DNA of 64,000 nt. Source: Nocardioides dongkuii (GTDB lineage Bacteria > Actinomycetota > Actinomycetes > Propionibacteriales > Nocardioidaceae). Positions 25,358 through 33,322 of the stretch are shown in pieces; within the stretch, counting starts at the first letter, position 1, and each line of letters begins with the position of its first letter. Made by a program: the position numbers and the translations under genes. The stretch spans positions 3,842,001 through 3,906,000 of the forward strand of contig NZ_CP059903.1 of the NCBI RefSeq assembly GCF_014127485.1, read 5' to 3'. The notes under the pieces were generated by a model that was not told where the DNA came from, searched no databases, and saw nothing but the letters and a program-made list of their open reading frames with translations.

Positions 25358-27598
25358 TCACGCCATCGCCGCGGGCAGCGTCGCCATCCACGCTGACCGG
25401 ACCTCGAGGAGCGGCGCGGTGAACTGGCCCTCGACGACGACGCTGTCGCCGCCGGTGGCGCCCAGCGCGGTGAGGGGTACGCCGTGGCGCGCGGCGAGCT
25501 CGGTGAGCGCGTCCTCGTCGCCGGGGGCGACCGTGACCAGCACCCGGGCGGTCGACTCGGAGAACAGCGCGACGAACGGGTCGCCCGGGACGGCGACGGT
25601 CGCGCCGACCAGGTGCCGCAGCGAGCCCTCGACCAGCGCCTGGGCGAGCCCGCCGTCGGAGAGGTCGTGGGCGCTGGTCAGCAGGCCGACGCCCTCGTGC
25701 AGCAGCTCGGCGAGCGCGCGCTCCGCGGCGAGGTCGACGCGCGGCGGCGTCCCGCCGAGGTGGCCGTGGACGACGTGCGCCCACTCCGAGCCGGAGAGCT
25801 CCTCGCGGGTCTCGCCGAGCAGGAACAGCCGCTCGCCGGCGGCCGACCACGCGGACGGCGTCCGGCGGGTGACGTCCTCGATCACGCCGAGCACCGCGAC
25901 GACCGGCGTCGGGAGGATCGCGGTCTCGCCGGTCTGGTTGTAGAGGCTGACGTTGCCGCCGGTGACCGGGACGCCGAGCTCGGCGCACCCGTCCTTGAGC
26001 CCGCGGCAGGCCTCGGCGAACTGCCACATCACGTCGGGGTCCTCGGGCGAGCCGAAGTTGAGGCAGTCGGAGATCGCGACCGGGGTCGCACCGCCGGTGG
26101 CGACGTTGCGATAGGACTCCGCGAGCGCGAGCTGCGCCCCGGCGTACGGGTCGAGCTTGGCGAAGCGGCCGTTGCAGTCGGTCGACACCGCCACGCCGAG
26201 GTTGGTGTCCTCGTCGACGCGCACCATCCCGCTGTCGCTGGGCTGGGCCAGGACGGTGTTGCCGCGCACGTAGCGGTCGTACTGGTCGGTGATCCAGGAC
26301 TTGTCGCAGAGGTTCGGCGAGGCGACCAGGGTCAGCAGCGTCTCGAGCAGCTCCGCGCCGGTCGCGGGCCGCGGGAGGCGCTCGGCGGCGTCGACCTGGA
26401 GCGCGTCCTGCCAGTCGGGGCGCGCGAAGGGGCGGTGGTACGTCGGGCCGTCGTGGGCCACCGACCGCGGGGGCACGTCGACGACGCGCTCGCCGTGCCA
26501 GTCGATCTCGAGCCGGCCGGTGTCGGTCACCTCGCCGACCACGACCGCCTCGACGTCCCACTTCGCGCAGATCGCGAGGAACGCCGCGACGTCGTCGGGC
26601 TCGACGACCGCCATCATCCGCTCCTGGCTCTCGCTCATCAGGATCTCCTCGGGCGCGAGCGTGGAGTCGCGCAGCGGGACCCGGTCGAGCTCGACGTGCA
26701 TGCCGCCGTCGCCGGCGGACGCGAGCTCGGAGGTCGCGCAGGACAGCCCGGCGCCGCCGAGGTCCTGGATGCCGGCGACCAGGCCGGCGGCGAAGATCTC
26801 CAGGGTGCACTCGATGAGCAGCTTCTCCATGAACGGGTCGCCGACCTGCACGCTGGGCCGCTTGGCGGGCCCGTCGGCGTCGAAGGTCTCGCTCGCGAGC
26901 ACGCTGACGCCGCCGATGCCGTCGCCGCCGGTGCGCGCGCCGTACAGGATCACCTGGTTGCCGACGCCGCTCGCCTTGGCGAGGTGCAGGTCCTCGTGGC
27001 GCAGGACGCCGACGCAGAGCGCGTTGACCAGCGGGTTGCCCAGGTAGGACTCGTCGAAGACGGCCTCGCCGCCGATGTTGGGCAGGCCCAGGCAGTTGCC
27101 GTAGCCGCCGACGCCCGCGACGATCCCCGGCAGCACCCGGTGGGTGTCGGGGGCGTCGAGCGGGCCGAAGCGCAGCGGGTCCATCACGGCGACCGGCCGG
27201 GCGCCCATCGCCAGGATGTCGCGCACGATGCCGCCGACGCCGGTCGCGGCGCCCTGGTAGGGCTCGACGTACGACGGGTGGTTGTGCGACTCGACCTTGA
27301 ACGTGACGGCGTAGCCCTGGCCGATGTCGATGACCCCGGCGTTCTCGCCGATGCCGGCCAGCATCTTGCCGGCGGGCGTCTCCTGGCTCAGCTCGGAGAA
27401 CTGCTTGAGGTGCACCTTGGAGGACTTGTAGGAGCAGTGCTCGCTCCACATCACCGAGTACATCGCCAGCTCCGAGCTGGTCGGGCGCCGGCCGAGGATC
27501 TCGCGGATCTCGCCGTACTCGTCGGCCTTCAGGCCGAGGTCGGCCCAGGGCTGCTCGCGGTGGGGGTCCTGGGCGGCGACGGCGACGGTGTCCAGCAC
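25358..27598 (-). CDS. purL: phosphoribosylformylglycinamidine synthase subunit PurL
   Basis: This 746-aa small-type PurL converts FGAR to FGAM with PurQ and PurS, both encoded at 31.8-32.8 kb. Signatures include [35 protein letters not shown] and [10 protein letters not shown]. The GTG at 27598 is chosen because TAGATT ends 7 nt upstream; this leaderless start also begins the family N-terminus. The presence of separate S, Q and L genes is the Gram-positive/archaeal arrangement. Confidence 0.94.
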   Translation of the reverse strand: MLDTVAVAAQDPHREQPWADLGLKADEYGEIREILGRRPTSSELAMYSVMWSEHCSYKSSKVHLKQFSELSQETPAGKMLAGIGENAGVIDIGQGYAVTFKVESHNHPSYVEPYQGAATGVGGIVRDILAMGARPVAVMDPLRFGPLDAPDTHRVLPGIVAGVGGYGNCLGLPNIGGEAVFDESYLGNPLVNALCVGVLRHEDLHLAKASGVGNQVILYGARTGGDGIGGVSVLASETFDADGPAKRPSVQVGDPFMEKLLIECTLEIFAAGLVAGIQDLGGAGLSCATSELASAGDGGMHVELDRVPLRDSTLAPEEILMSESQERMMAVVEPDDVAAFLAICAKWDVEAVVVGEVTDTGRLEIDWHGERVVDVPPRSVAHDGPTYHRPFARPDWQDALQVDAAERLPRPATGAELLETLLTLVASPNLCDKSWITDQYDRYVRGNTVLAQPSDSGMVRVDEDTNLGVAVSTDCNGRFAKLDPYAGAQLALAESYRNVATGGATPVAISDCLNFGSPEDPDVMWQFAEACRGLKDGCAELGVPVTGGNVSLYNQTGETAILPTPVVAVLGVIEDVTRRTPSAWSAAGERLFLLGETREELSGSEWAHVVHGHLGGTPPRVDLAAERALAELLHEGVGLLTSAHDLSDGGLAQALVEGSLRHLVGATVAVPGDPFVALFSESTARVLVTVAPGDEDALTELAARHGVPLTALGATGGDSVVVEGQFTAPLLEVRSAWMATLPAAMA

Positions 27599-27605
27599 GG
27601 CGGTC

Positions 27606-27611
27606 AATCTA
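27606..27611 (-). promoter_or_regulatory. -10 hexamer TAGATT, leaderless purL promoter
   Basis: TAGATT on the minus strand ends 7 nt before the purL GTG; it decides the start against in-frame codons further upstream. Confidence 0.55.
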
Positions 27612-27700
27612 CCGGCGGCGCGGACCCCTCCCGACCACGGTCTCGGGGCCGTCGTCACGCGGGTGCCGGGCACCGCGCTGACCTGCGGAAACGCGGCGCT

Positions 27701-27720
27701 GAACTACACCGTTGTAGTTC
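27701..27720. promoter_or_regulatory. palindromic operator candidate GAACTACA-N4-TGTAGTTC
   Basis: Perfect 8-bp arms around 4 nt lie in the divergent region between purL and the DUF1906 gene. The TACA-N4-TGTA core resembles sites of BlaI/MecI/CopY-type winged-helix repressors. No such regulator is encoded in this window. A TATGGT hexamer ~35 nt to the right could be a -10 for the secreted protein gene. Confidence 0.55.
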
Positions 27721-27803
27721 ACAGGAAGGCTGTGGCTGGTGTGACTCGTGGGGTTATGGTGACTCGGATCGGCCCCCGCCCCGCCTTCCCCTGGAGCACC
27801 GTC

Positions 27804-29237
27804 ATGACCCGCCTGGCCCGCCCCCGTCGCCTCCGCCCGGTGCTCGCCACCGCCCTGAGCGCCCTGCTCGTCGCCACCGCCGGGGCCGTCGTGGTCGCGT
27901 CCGCCCCAGACACCGCAGACACCGCGGAGACCGGGACCGCGTCGACGGAGGCCGCCGTACGACCGGTCGCCGCGCGCGCCGCGAACCCGGCCACGCCGGG
28001 CGACTTCACCGGCTACGGGTTCGACCAGTGCCTGGCCCCCGACCAGGCGAAGATGGACGCCTGGCTCGCCCACTCGCCGTTCCTGGCGGTCGGCATCTAC
28101 ATCTCCGGCGACTCCCGCGCCTGCCGCAGCCAGCCGAACCTCACGCCGACCTGGATCAGCACCCAGCTCGCGAAGGGCTGGCGGCTGCTCCCGATCACCC
28201 TCGGGCCGCAGGCGTCCTGCCAGCCGCGGTTCCCGCGGTACGACGACGACCGGCGGATCGACCCGACCCCCGGCAAGAACAAGACCTACGGCAAGGCCCG
28301 CAAGATGGGCCGGCTCGAGGCCGTCTCGACCGTCGCGGACGCGAAGGCGCTTGGCATCGTCCCGGGCAGCACGCTCTGGTACGACCTCGAGGGCTACGAC
28401 AACACCAACACGCACTGCCGCGAGTCGGCGCTGCAGTTCCTCAGCGGCTGGACCCGCAAGCTGCACGCGCTCGACTACGTCTCCGGCGTCTACTCCAGCG
28501 CCAGCTCGGGCATCAAGGCGCTCGACGACGCCCGCGTCTCGCGCCCCGGAAAGTTCGTCCTCCCCGACCGGCTCTGGATCGCGCGCTGGGACGGCGTCGC
28601 GAACACCTCCACGTCGTACCTCCGTGAGGACGGGTGGCGTCCCGGCGGCCGGGTCAAGCAGTACCGCGGCGGCCACGACGAGACCTGGGGCGGCGTCACC
28701 ATCAACATCGACAGCAACTTCCTCGACGTCGGCAAGGGTTCGGTCGCCGCGCGCGAGTCGCGCTGCGGCGGGGTGAACGTCAGCTTCCGGCGCTACGCGC
28801 CGATCCGCCGGGCCAGCGCGACGTACACCCCGGGCGCGAAGCAGGTGAAGGCGCTGCAGTGCCTGCTCCAGGAGCGCGGCCTGTACCGCGGCAAGCTCAA
28901 CGGCAGGTACAACCCCAAGACCGTCGCCGCCGCCCGTGCGTGGCAGCAGCAGGCGGGGCTCGCGGTGCGCGACGCGTTCCTGCGCCGGCACTGGATCGCG
29001 CTGCTCTCCGCGGGCAGCACCCCGGTGCTCAAGCACGGCTCCGCCGGCGAGGGGGTACGCCGCCTGCAGCGCGCGCTCAACGCCGCCCAGGACGGCGTGG
29101 ACCTCCGCGTGAACGGCGTCTTCGCCGGCTCCACCACCACGGCACTCAAGGCCTGGCAGTCGCGGGTCGGTCACCCCACCAGCGGCGTCGCCACCCCCGC
29201 CACCTGGCGGCTGCTCGCCCTCGGCAAGCGCCGCTGA
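27804..29237 (+). CDS. secreted DUF1906 (glycoside-hydrolase-like) protein with two peptidoglycan-binding domains
   Basis: This 477-aa protein has a signal peptide (basic start, long Ala/Val/Leu core, ~residues 1-35). A DUF1906 Rv2525c-like TIM-barrel domain follows (~65-310: GYGFDQCLAP, WYDLEGYDN, VKQYRGG). Two peptidoglycan-binding repeats follow at ~340-405 and ~410-475 (VKALQCLLQERG, VRRLQRALNAAQ). It should act in the cell wall, binding and possibly cleaving or sensing peptidoglycan; catalysis by DUF1906 is unproven. The ATG at 27804 has CTGGAG 7 nt upstream; an ATG at 27756 is possible. Confidence 0.85.
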   Translation: MTRLARPRRLRPVLATALSALLVATAGAVVVASAPDTADTAETGTASTEAAVRPVAARAANPATPGDFTGYGFDQCLAPDQAKMDAWLAHSPFLAVGIYISGDSRACRSQPNLTPTWISTQLAKGWRLLPITLGPQASCQPRFPRYDDDRRIDPTPGKNKTYGKARKMGRLEAVSTVADAKALGIVPGSTLWYDLEGYDNTNTHCRESALQFLSGWTRKLHALDYVSGVYSSASSGIKALDDARVSRPGKFVLPDRLWIARWDGVANTSTSYLREDGWRPGGRVKQYRGGHDETWGGVTINIDSNFLDVGKGSVAARESRCGGVNVSFRRYAPIRRASATYTPGAKQVKALQCLLQERGLYRGKLNGRYNPKTVAAARAWQQQAGLAVRDAFLRRHWIALLSAGSTPVLKHGSAGEGVRRLQRALNAAQDGVDLRVNGVFAGSTTTALKAWQSRVGHPTSGVATPATWRLLALGKRR

Positions 29238-29238
29238 C

Positions 29239-29840
29239 CCGGTACGCCGAGTCGGCGCTTGTGTCCGCCTGAGCGCCGACCCCCGGTGGTTGAGCAGCGA
29301 GGAGCGCCAGCGACGAGCGATGTCGAAACCCCGTACGCCGACAAGCAGCCTCCACCCAACACCCCAGGAAGCTCACCGGGTCTCGACACCGGGACTACGT
29401 CCCTGCTCGACCACCGGCGGTTGAGCCAGCGCGGAGCGCGTCGAGAGAATCCGGTACGCCGAGTCGGCGCTTGTGTCCCGCGCGAGCGCCGGCCCCCGGT
29501 GGTTGAGCAGCGAGGAGCGCCAGCGACGAGCGATGTCGAAACCCCGCACGCCGAGAAGCAGCCTCCATCCAACGCCCGAGGCAGCTCACCAGGTCTCGAC
29601 ACCGGGACTTCGTCCCTGCTCGACCAACGACGGTTGAGCCAGCGCGGAGCGCGTCGAGAGGACCCGGTACGCCGAGTCGGCGCTTGTGTCCGCCTGAGCG
29701 CCGACCCCCGGTGGTTGAGCAGCGAAGGCGCCCTGGCGCCTGAGCGATGTCGAAACCCCGTACGCCGACAAGCAGCCCTCACCACTCCGGGCAGCTCACC
29801 GGGTCTCGACACCGGGACTTCGTCTCTGCTCGACCAACGA
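29239..29840 (+). repeat. tandem array of ~212-bp units (2.8 copies) with internal hairpins
   Basis: Units begin CCGGTACGCCGAGTCGGCG at 29239, 29451 and 29664 (periods 212 and 213 bp); the third stops at 29840, lacking its last ~35 bp. Each unit holds the core GTCGGCGCTTGTGT, then a GGTGGTTGAGCAG...TGTCGAAACC arm and a near-inverted GGTCTCGACACC...CTGCTCGACC arm, so each can fold into a long imperfect hairpin. It fills the gap between the DUF1906 gene and the HNH gene; no gene lies within. Confidence 0.9.
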
Positions 29841-29878
29841 GAAAGTTGCGTCCACAAGCCCCTTTCCCACCCTTTTCT

Positions 29879-29894
29879 TCGAACAGATGTTCGA
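29879..29894 (+). promoter_or_regulatory. LexA (SOS) box TCGAACAGATGTTCGA
   Basis: This is an exact match to the mycobacterial/actinobacterial consensus TCGAAC-N4-GTTCGA, located 14 nt before the ATG of the DUF222-HNH gene. It predicts DNA-damage-inducible transcription, as known for 13E12-repeat genes of M. tuberculosis. Confidence 0.9.
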
Positions 29895-29907
29895 ATAGAA
29901 TGAGGGC

Positions 29908-31218
29908 ATGACCACCGCCCCCGTTCTCGACACCGCAGCCGACGTGCTGTCCCGGGTGCGCGAGCGTCGGCAGGTCGAGCACCAGGCCGCTGCTGACCTG
30001 CTTGCCGCGGCGGTGGCGTGGGCGGGGATCCACTCCGTCGACGAGCGTGACTCCTATCTGGCGGCGGTGGTGCCCGGCACCGAGGGCGAGCTGATGGTCG
30101 CCGGCGAGGGTGCGCCGATGGTCGCGGAGTTCAGCGTGTGCGAGTTCGCGGCCGCGATGGGCATCACCACCGACGCCGGCGCCTGCTACCTCGGTGAGGC
30201 CGTCGAGCTGGCCCACCGGCTCCGCCGCGTGTGGACCCGGGTCCAGTCCGGTGACCTGCCGGCGTAGAAGGCCCGCCGGATCGCACAACAGACCATCTCC
30301 CTGCCACTGGATGGTGCGGCCTATGTCGACCGGCACGTCGCCCCGGTGGCGCACAAGATCGGCATCGCCGCCCTGGACCGGCTGATCGAGGAAGCGAGGG
30401 TCCGGTTCGACCCCGACGAAGCCCGCGAACGCCGCCTCGCGGCCGCCGACGGGCGGCACTTCGACATCGACACCCACCAGGTCTCCTACGACGGCACCAT
30501 CAGCGTCGAGGGTGTCCTGGACCTGGCCGACGCGATCGACCTTGACGCCGCGGTGACGCGCGGCGCCGCAGAACTGGCCGACCTCGGCAACGACGCCTCG
30601 CTCGACGTACGGCGCTCCATGGCCGCCGGCGACCTGGCCCGCCGCCAGCTCGCCCTCGAGCTGAACACCGACCAACCCGAAGCGGAGGCGAAGCGCTCGA
30701 AGCGGGCCATGCCCCGCCAGGTGGTGCTGCACGCGCACCTCGCCGCCGCCGCGATCAGCGGCGGCACTGGTGAGTCAGGCGGCCTGTTCCTGGCGCGGAT
30801 CGAGAACACCCGCTCCTTCATCGACGTCGAGCAGGTCAAGGCGTGGTGTGCGAACCCCGACACCCAGGTGGTCGTCAAGCCGGTCATCGACCTCACCGGC
30901 CACATCGCGACGACCGCCTACGAAGTCCCCGACCGGCTCCGGGAACGCCAAGTCCTGCTCCACCACACCTGCGTCTTCCCCTGGTGCACCAGACCCGGAC
31001 GCAAGGCCGACTGCGACCACGTCACTGCCGCGTCACGCGGCGGCACCACCTGCTCCTGCAACACCGCGCCCCTGTGCCGAAGACACCACCGCGTGAAGAC
31101 GCATGGCCGCTGGACCTACGTCGCCCTCGACGAGACCACCTTCCGATGGCGCAGCCCGCACGGACTGATCTTCATCCGCGACCACACCGGCACCCAGGCC
31201 GATCCGAACGAAACCTGA
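29908..31218 (+). pseudogene. DUF222/HNH endonuclease (13E12 repeat family), interrupted by one in-frame TAG
   Basis: The frame runs 436 codons: an N-terminal DUF222 region and a C-terminal HNH nuclease domain (CVFPWCTRPGRK, DCDHV, CNTAPLCRRHHRVKTHG). Codon 120 is TAG (30265-30267) inside LPA-x-KARRIAQQT, where family members usually carry tryptophan (TGG). No frameshift is present and both halves keep normal codon use, so the lesion looks recent, is a sequencing error, or is read through. A perfect LexA box precedes the gene, and REP-like repeats lie on both sides. The downstream half alone could restart at GTG or ATG codons near 30346. Confidence 0.85.
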
Positions 31219-31233
31219 CCACCCAGCCCCGGA

Positions 31234-31260
31234 CCCCGCCGTACGCACCACACGGCGGGG
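31234..31260 (+). terminator. hairpin terminator candidate after the HNH gene
   Basis: Perfect 9-bp arms CCCCGCCGT / ACGGCGGGG surround a 9-nt loop, 15 nt past the HNH stop codon. No U-run follows. Confidence 0.55.
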
Positions 31261-31291
31261 CACCGGCACGTCCAGACCCTCAGAGCCGCGA

Positions 31292-31375
31292 ACACAAGCG
31301 CCGACTCGGCGGGGTCTCGATGCGCTCGCTACTCGACCACCGAGGGGACGCTCGCTACTCGACCACCGAGGGGAC
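31292..31375. repeat. right-hand repeat: inverted core plus a 26-bp tandem duplication
   Basis: Positions 31292-31308 are the reverse complement of 29248-29264 in the left array (17 nt exact). Two identical 26-bp direct repeats follow at 31324-31349 and 31350-31375, containing CTACTCGACCACCGAGG. The block ends at the stop of the convergent DUF3817 gene. Confidence 0.8.
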
Positions 31376-31385
31376 GTAGCGAGAC

Positions 31386-31829
31386 CTAGACCGGCGGGCC
31401 GACGAGCAGCGCGACGCCGAAGAGCACGGCGACGGCGGCGACGCCGGCGGCGGCACCCTGGGCCGGCTTGCGGATCAGCCAGCCGGCGACCTTCTCCGGC
31501 GCCGTGGCCGGGGGCACCTCGCGCAGCCGCCAGGAGCTGCCCAGCAGCCCGCGCCGCTCGGCGTACCGGTCGAACGGGATGGTGGCGAACGGCGGCACCG
31601 AGCAGGCGAGGCCGGCGACGGTGCGCCCCAGCGACCAGCGCTGGTCGACGGCGACGAGCACGGTGGTCAGGCAGTAGGCGATGAAGACCGCGCCGTGCAG
31701 CATGCCGCCGATGCGGACGCCGAGCTCGGTGGTCTCGGTGACGTACTTGAGGAACATGCCGCCCAGCAGCAGCGCCCAGGTGATCGCCTCGGCGACCGCG
31801 ACGGTGCGGAACAACCGGAGCGGGCTCAT
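31386..31829 (-). CDS. DUF3817 integral membrane protein
   Basis: This 147-aa protein has about three or four hydrophobic segments and the DUF3817 pattern ([28 protein letters not shown], then a charged loop and a final helix). The function is unknown; the family is common in actinobacteria. Its ATG overlaps the purQ stop as ATGA, so it is translated with purQ. The link to purine metabolism is probably positional. Confidence 0.82.
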   Translation of the reverse strand: MSPLRLFRTVAVAEAITWALLLGGMFLKYVTETTELGVRIGGMLHGAVFIAYCLTTVLVAVDQRWSLGRTVAGLACSVPPFATIPFDRYAERRGLLGSSWRLREVPPATAPEKVAGWLIRKPAQGAAAGVAAVAVLFGVALLVGPPV

Positions 31830-32494
31830 GCGAACGCCGCCGCGGCGAGCGAGGTGAAGAACCCGAGCCCGTCGGTGCCGGTGCCGGTGAGCTCCTCGAC
31901 GGAGTGCTCCGGGTGCGGCATCAGGCCCACGACGTTGCCGCGCTCGTTGGCGATGCCGGCGATGTCGCGCAGCGAGCCGTTGGGGTTCTCGCCGACGTAC
32001 CGCGCGACGACCTGGCCCTCCCCCTCGAGCCGGTCGAGCGTCTCGGTGTCGGCGACGAAGGAGCCCTCGCCGTTCTTGAGCGCGATCACGACCTCCTGGC
32101 CCTCCTCGTACGCCGAGGTCCAGGGCGTGGAGGTGTTCTCCATCCGCAGCCGCTGGTCGAGGCAGAGGAACTTCTGCCGCTGGTTGCGGATCAGCGCGCC
32201 GGGAAGCAGGTGGGACTCGCAGAGGATCTGGAAGCCGTTGCAGATGCCGAGCACGGGCATCCCGCGGCCGGCCGCCGCGACGACCTCGGTCATCACGGGC
32301 GAGAAGCGGGAGATCGCGCCGCAGCGCAGGTAGTCGCCGTACGAGAAGCCGCCGGGCAGCACCACCGCGTCGACGCCGCGCAGGTCGTGGTCGCCGTGCC
32401 AGAGCGCAACCGCCTCGTGGCCGCCGATGCGGACCGCGCGCTGCGCGTCGACGTCGTCGAGCGAGCCGGGGAAGGTGACGACGCCGACCTTCAC
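31826..32494 (-). CDS. purQ: phosphoribosylformylglycinamidine synthase glutaminase subunit PurQ
   Basis: This 222-aa class I amidotransferase has nucleophile Cys85 in [10 protein letters not shown] and the distal His-Glu in PHPEHSVEE. It releases ammonia from glutamine for PurL. The GTG start overlaps the purS stop (GTGA), and its own stop overlaps the next gene (ATGA), giving a tight purS-purQ-DUF3817 operon. Confidence 0.94.
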   Translation of the reverse strand: MKVGVVTFPGSLDDVDAQRAVRIGGHEAVALWHGDHDLRGVDAVVLPGGFSYGDYLRCGAISRFSPVMTEVVAAAGRGMPVLGICNGFQILCESHLLPGALIRNQRQKFLCLDQRLRMENTSTPWTSAYEEGQEVVIALKNGEGSFVADTETLDRLEGEGQVVARYVGENPNGSLRDIAGIANERGNVVGLMPHPEHSVEELTGTGTDGLGFFTSLAAAAFA

Positions 32495-32760
32495 GCGAGG
32501 ACCTCGGCGCCGTCCGCGGACTCGACCCGCACGGTGTAGCTCTCGATCACCGGGTTGGACAGCAGCGTCTCGGCCATCTCGTGCACGCGGCCCAGGACCT
32601 CGTCGGTCACCTCGCCGGCGACCTCGAGCTCGAACCGCTTGCCCTGCCGGACGTCGGTGATCCCGGAGAACCCCAGCCGGGGCAGCGCTCCGAGGACCGC
32701 CTTGCCCTGGGGGTCGAGGATCTCGGGCTTGGGCATGACGTCGACCACGACTCGAGGCAT
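32491..32760 (-). CDS. purS: phosphoribosylformylglycinamidine synthase subunit PurS
   Basis: This 89-aa small subunit shows the PurS pattern [19 protein letters not shown]...[10 protein letters not shown], and bridges PurL and PurQ in the FGAM synthase complex. The ATG at 32760 is preceded by TAGAAT ending 6 nt upstream, a near-consensus leaderless promoter. It is first in the purS-purQ operon. Confidence 0.93.
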   Translation of the reverse strand: MPRVVVDVMPKPEILDPQGKAVLGALPRLGFSGITDVRQGKRFELEVAGEVTDEVLGRVHEMAETLLSNPVIESYTVRVESADGAEVLA

Positions 32761-32766
32761 GGCCTC

Positions 32767-32772
32767 ATTCTA
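32767..32772 (-). promoter_or_regulatory. -10 hexamer TAGAAT, leaderless purS promoter
   Basis: TAGAAT on the minus strand ends 6 nt before the purS ATG; the best -10 match in the window. Confidence 0.6.
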
Positions 32773-32796
32773 GGCGGGCCGGGCAGACTGGGCCGT

Positions 32797-33306
32797 ATGA
32801 GCATCCCCACTGGCCCTGGCTCCGCAGCCGGGCAATCCCCGGTCGGGCTGGAGTTCCCGCAGTCCCTCGCCGTGTACGACGACTACGCCTCCGCGCAGCG
32901 GGCCGTCGACCACCTCGCCGACCGCGCGTTCCCCGTCGAGCAGTGCATGATCGTGGGCACCGACCTCAAGCGCCTCGAGCGGATCACCGGCCGGCTCACC
33001 ACCGGCCGGGTCGCCCTGGGCGGCCTGCTGTCCGGCGCCTGGCTCGGCCTCTTCGTCGGCGTGCTGTTCATGATCTTCACCGAGGACAGCGTGTTCGCCA
33101 CCGTGCTGTCGACGGTCCTCGTCGGCGCGCTGTTCGGCCTCATCTGGGCGCTGGTGGGGTACGCCACGACCCGCGGCACGCGCGACTTCTCCTCCGTCGC
33201 CCAGATCGTCGCGACCCGCTACGAGGTGCTGGTCGAGCACAAGGGGGCCGCCCGGGCCCGCGAGCTGCTCGCCGAGCTCCCCGGCGGTCGCCCCGACCCG
33301 TTCTGA
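32797..33306 (+). CDS. general-stress-protein-like (YflT/GSP17M) membrane protein
   Basis: This 169-aa protein has an N-terminal domain (SLAVYDDYASAQRAVDHLAD...CMIVGTDLKRLERITGR) like the general stress 17M/YflT fold, then two adjacent hydrophobic helices (~residues 70-120) with LGGLLSGAWLGLFVG and a short soluble tail. The family is linked to general stress, but the role is unknown. It is divergent from purS. No ribosome site is visible; CAGACT 7 nt upstream may serve as a weak leaderless -10. Confidence 0.75.
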   Translation: MSIPTGPGSAAGQSPVGLEFPQSLAVYDDYASAQRAVDHLADRAFPVEQCMIVGTDLKRLERITGRLTTGRVALGGLLSGAWLGLFVGVLFMIFTEDSVFATVLSTVLVGALFGLIWALVGYATTRGTRDFSSVAQIVATRYEVLVEHKGAARARELLAELPGGRPDPF

Positions 33307-33322
33307 GGCGACCGCCGCGGGG

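Noticed and set aside
29239..29840. Possible CRISPR array
   Set aside because: Unit length is 212 bp with nearly identical units and no spacers; there are no cas genes.
29259..29903. Open frame running through the repeat array
   Set aside because: The predicted protein only mirrors the repeat; it has no ribosome site, and a matching frame also opens on the other strand.
29908..31218. Phage or integrative element around the HNH gene
   Set aside because: No integrase, attachment-site duplication or phage structural gene is visible; only repeats flank it.
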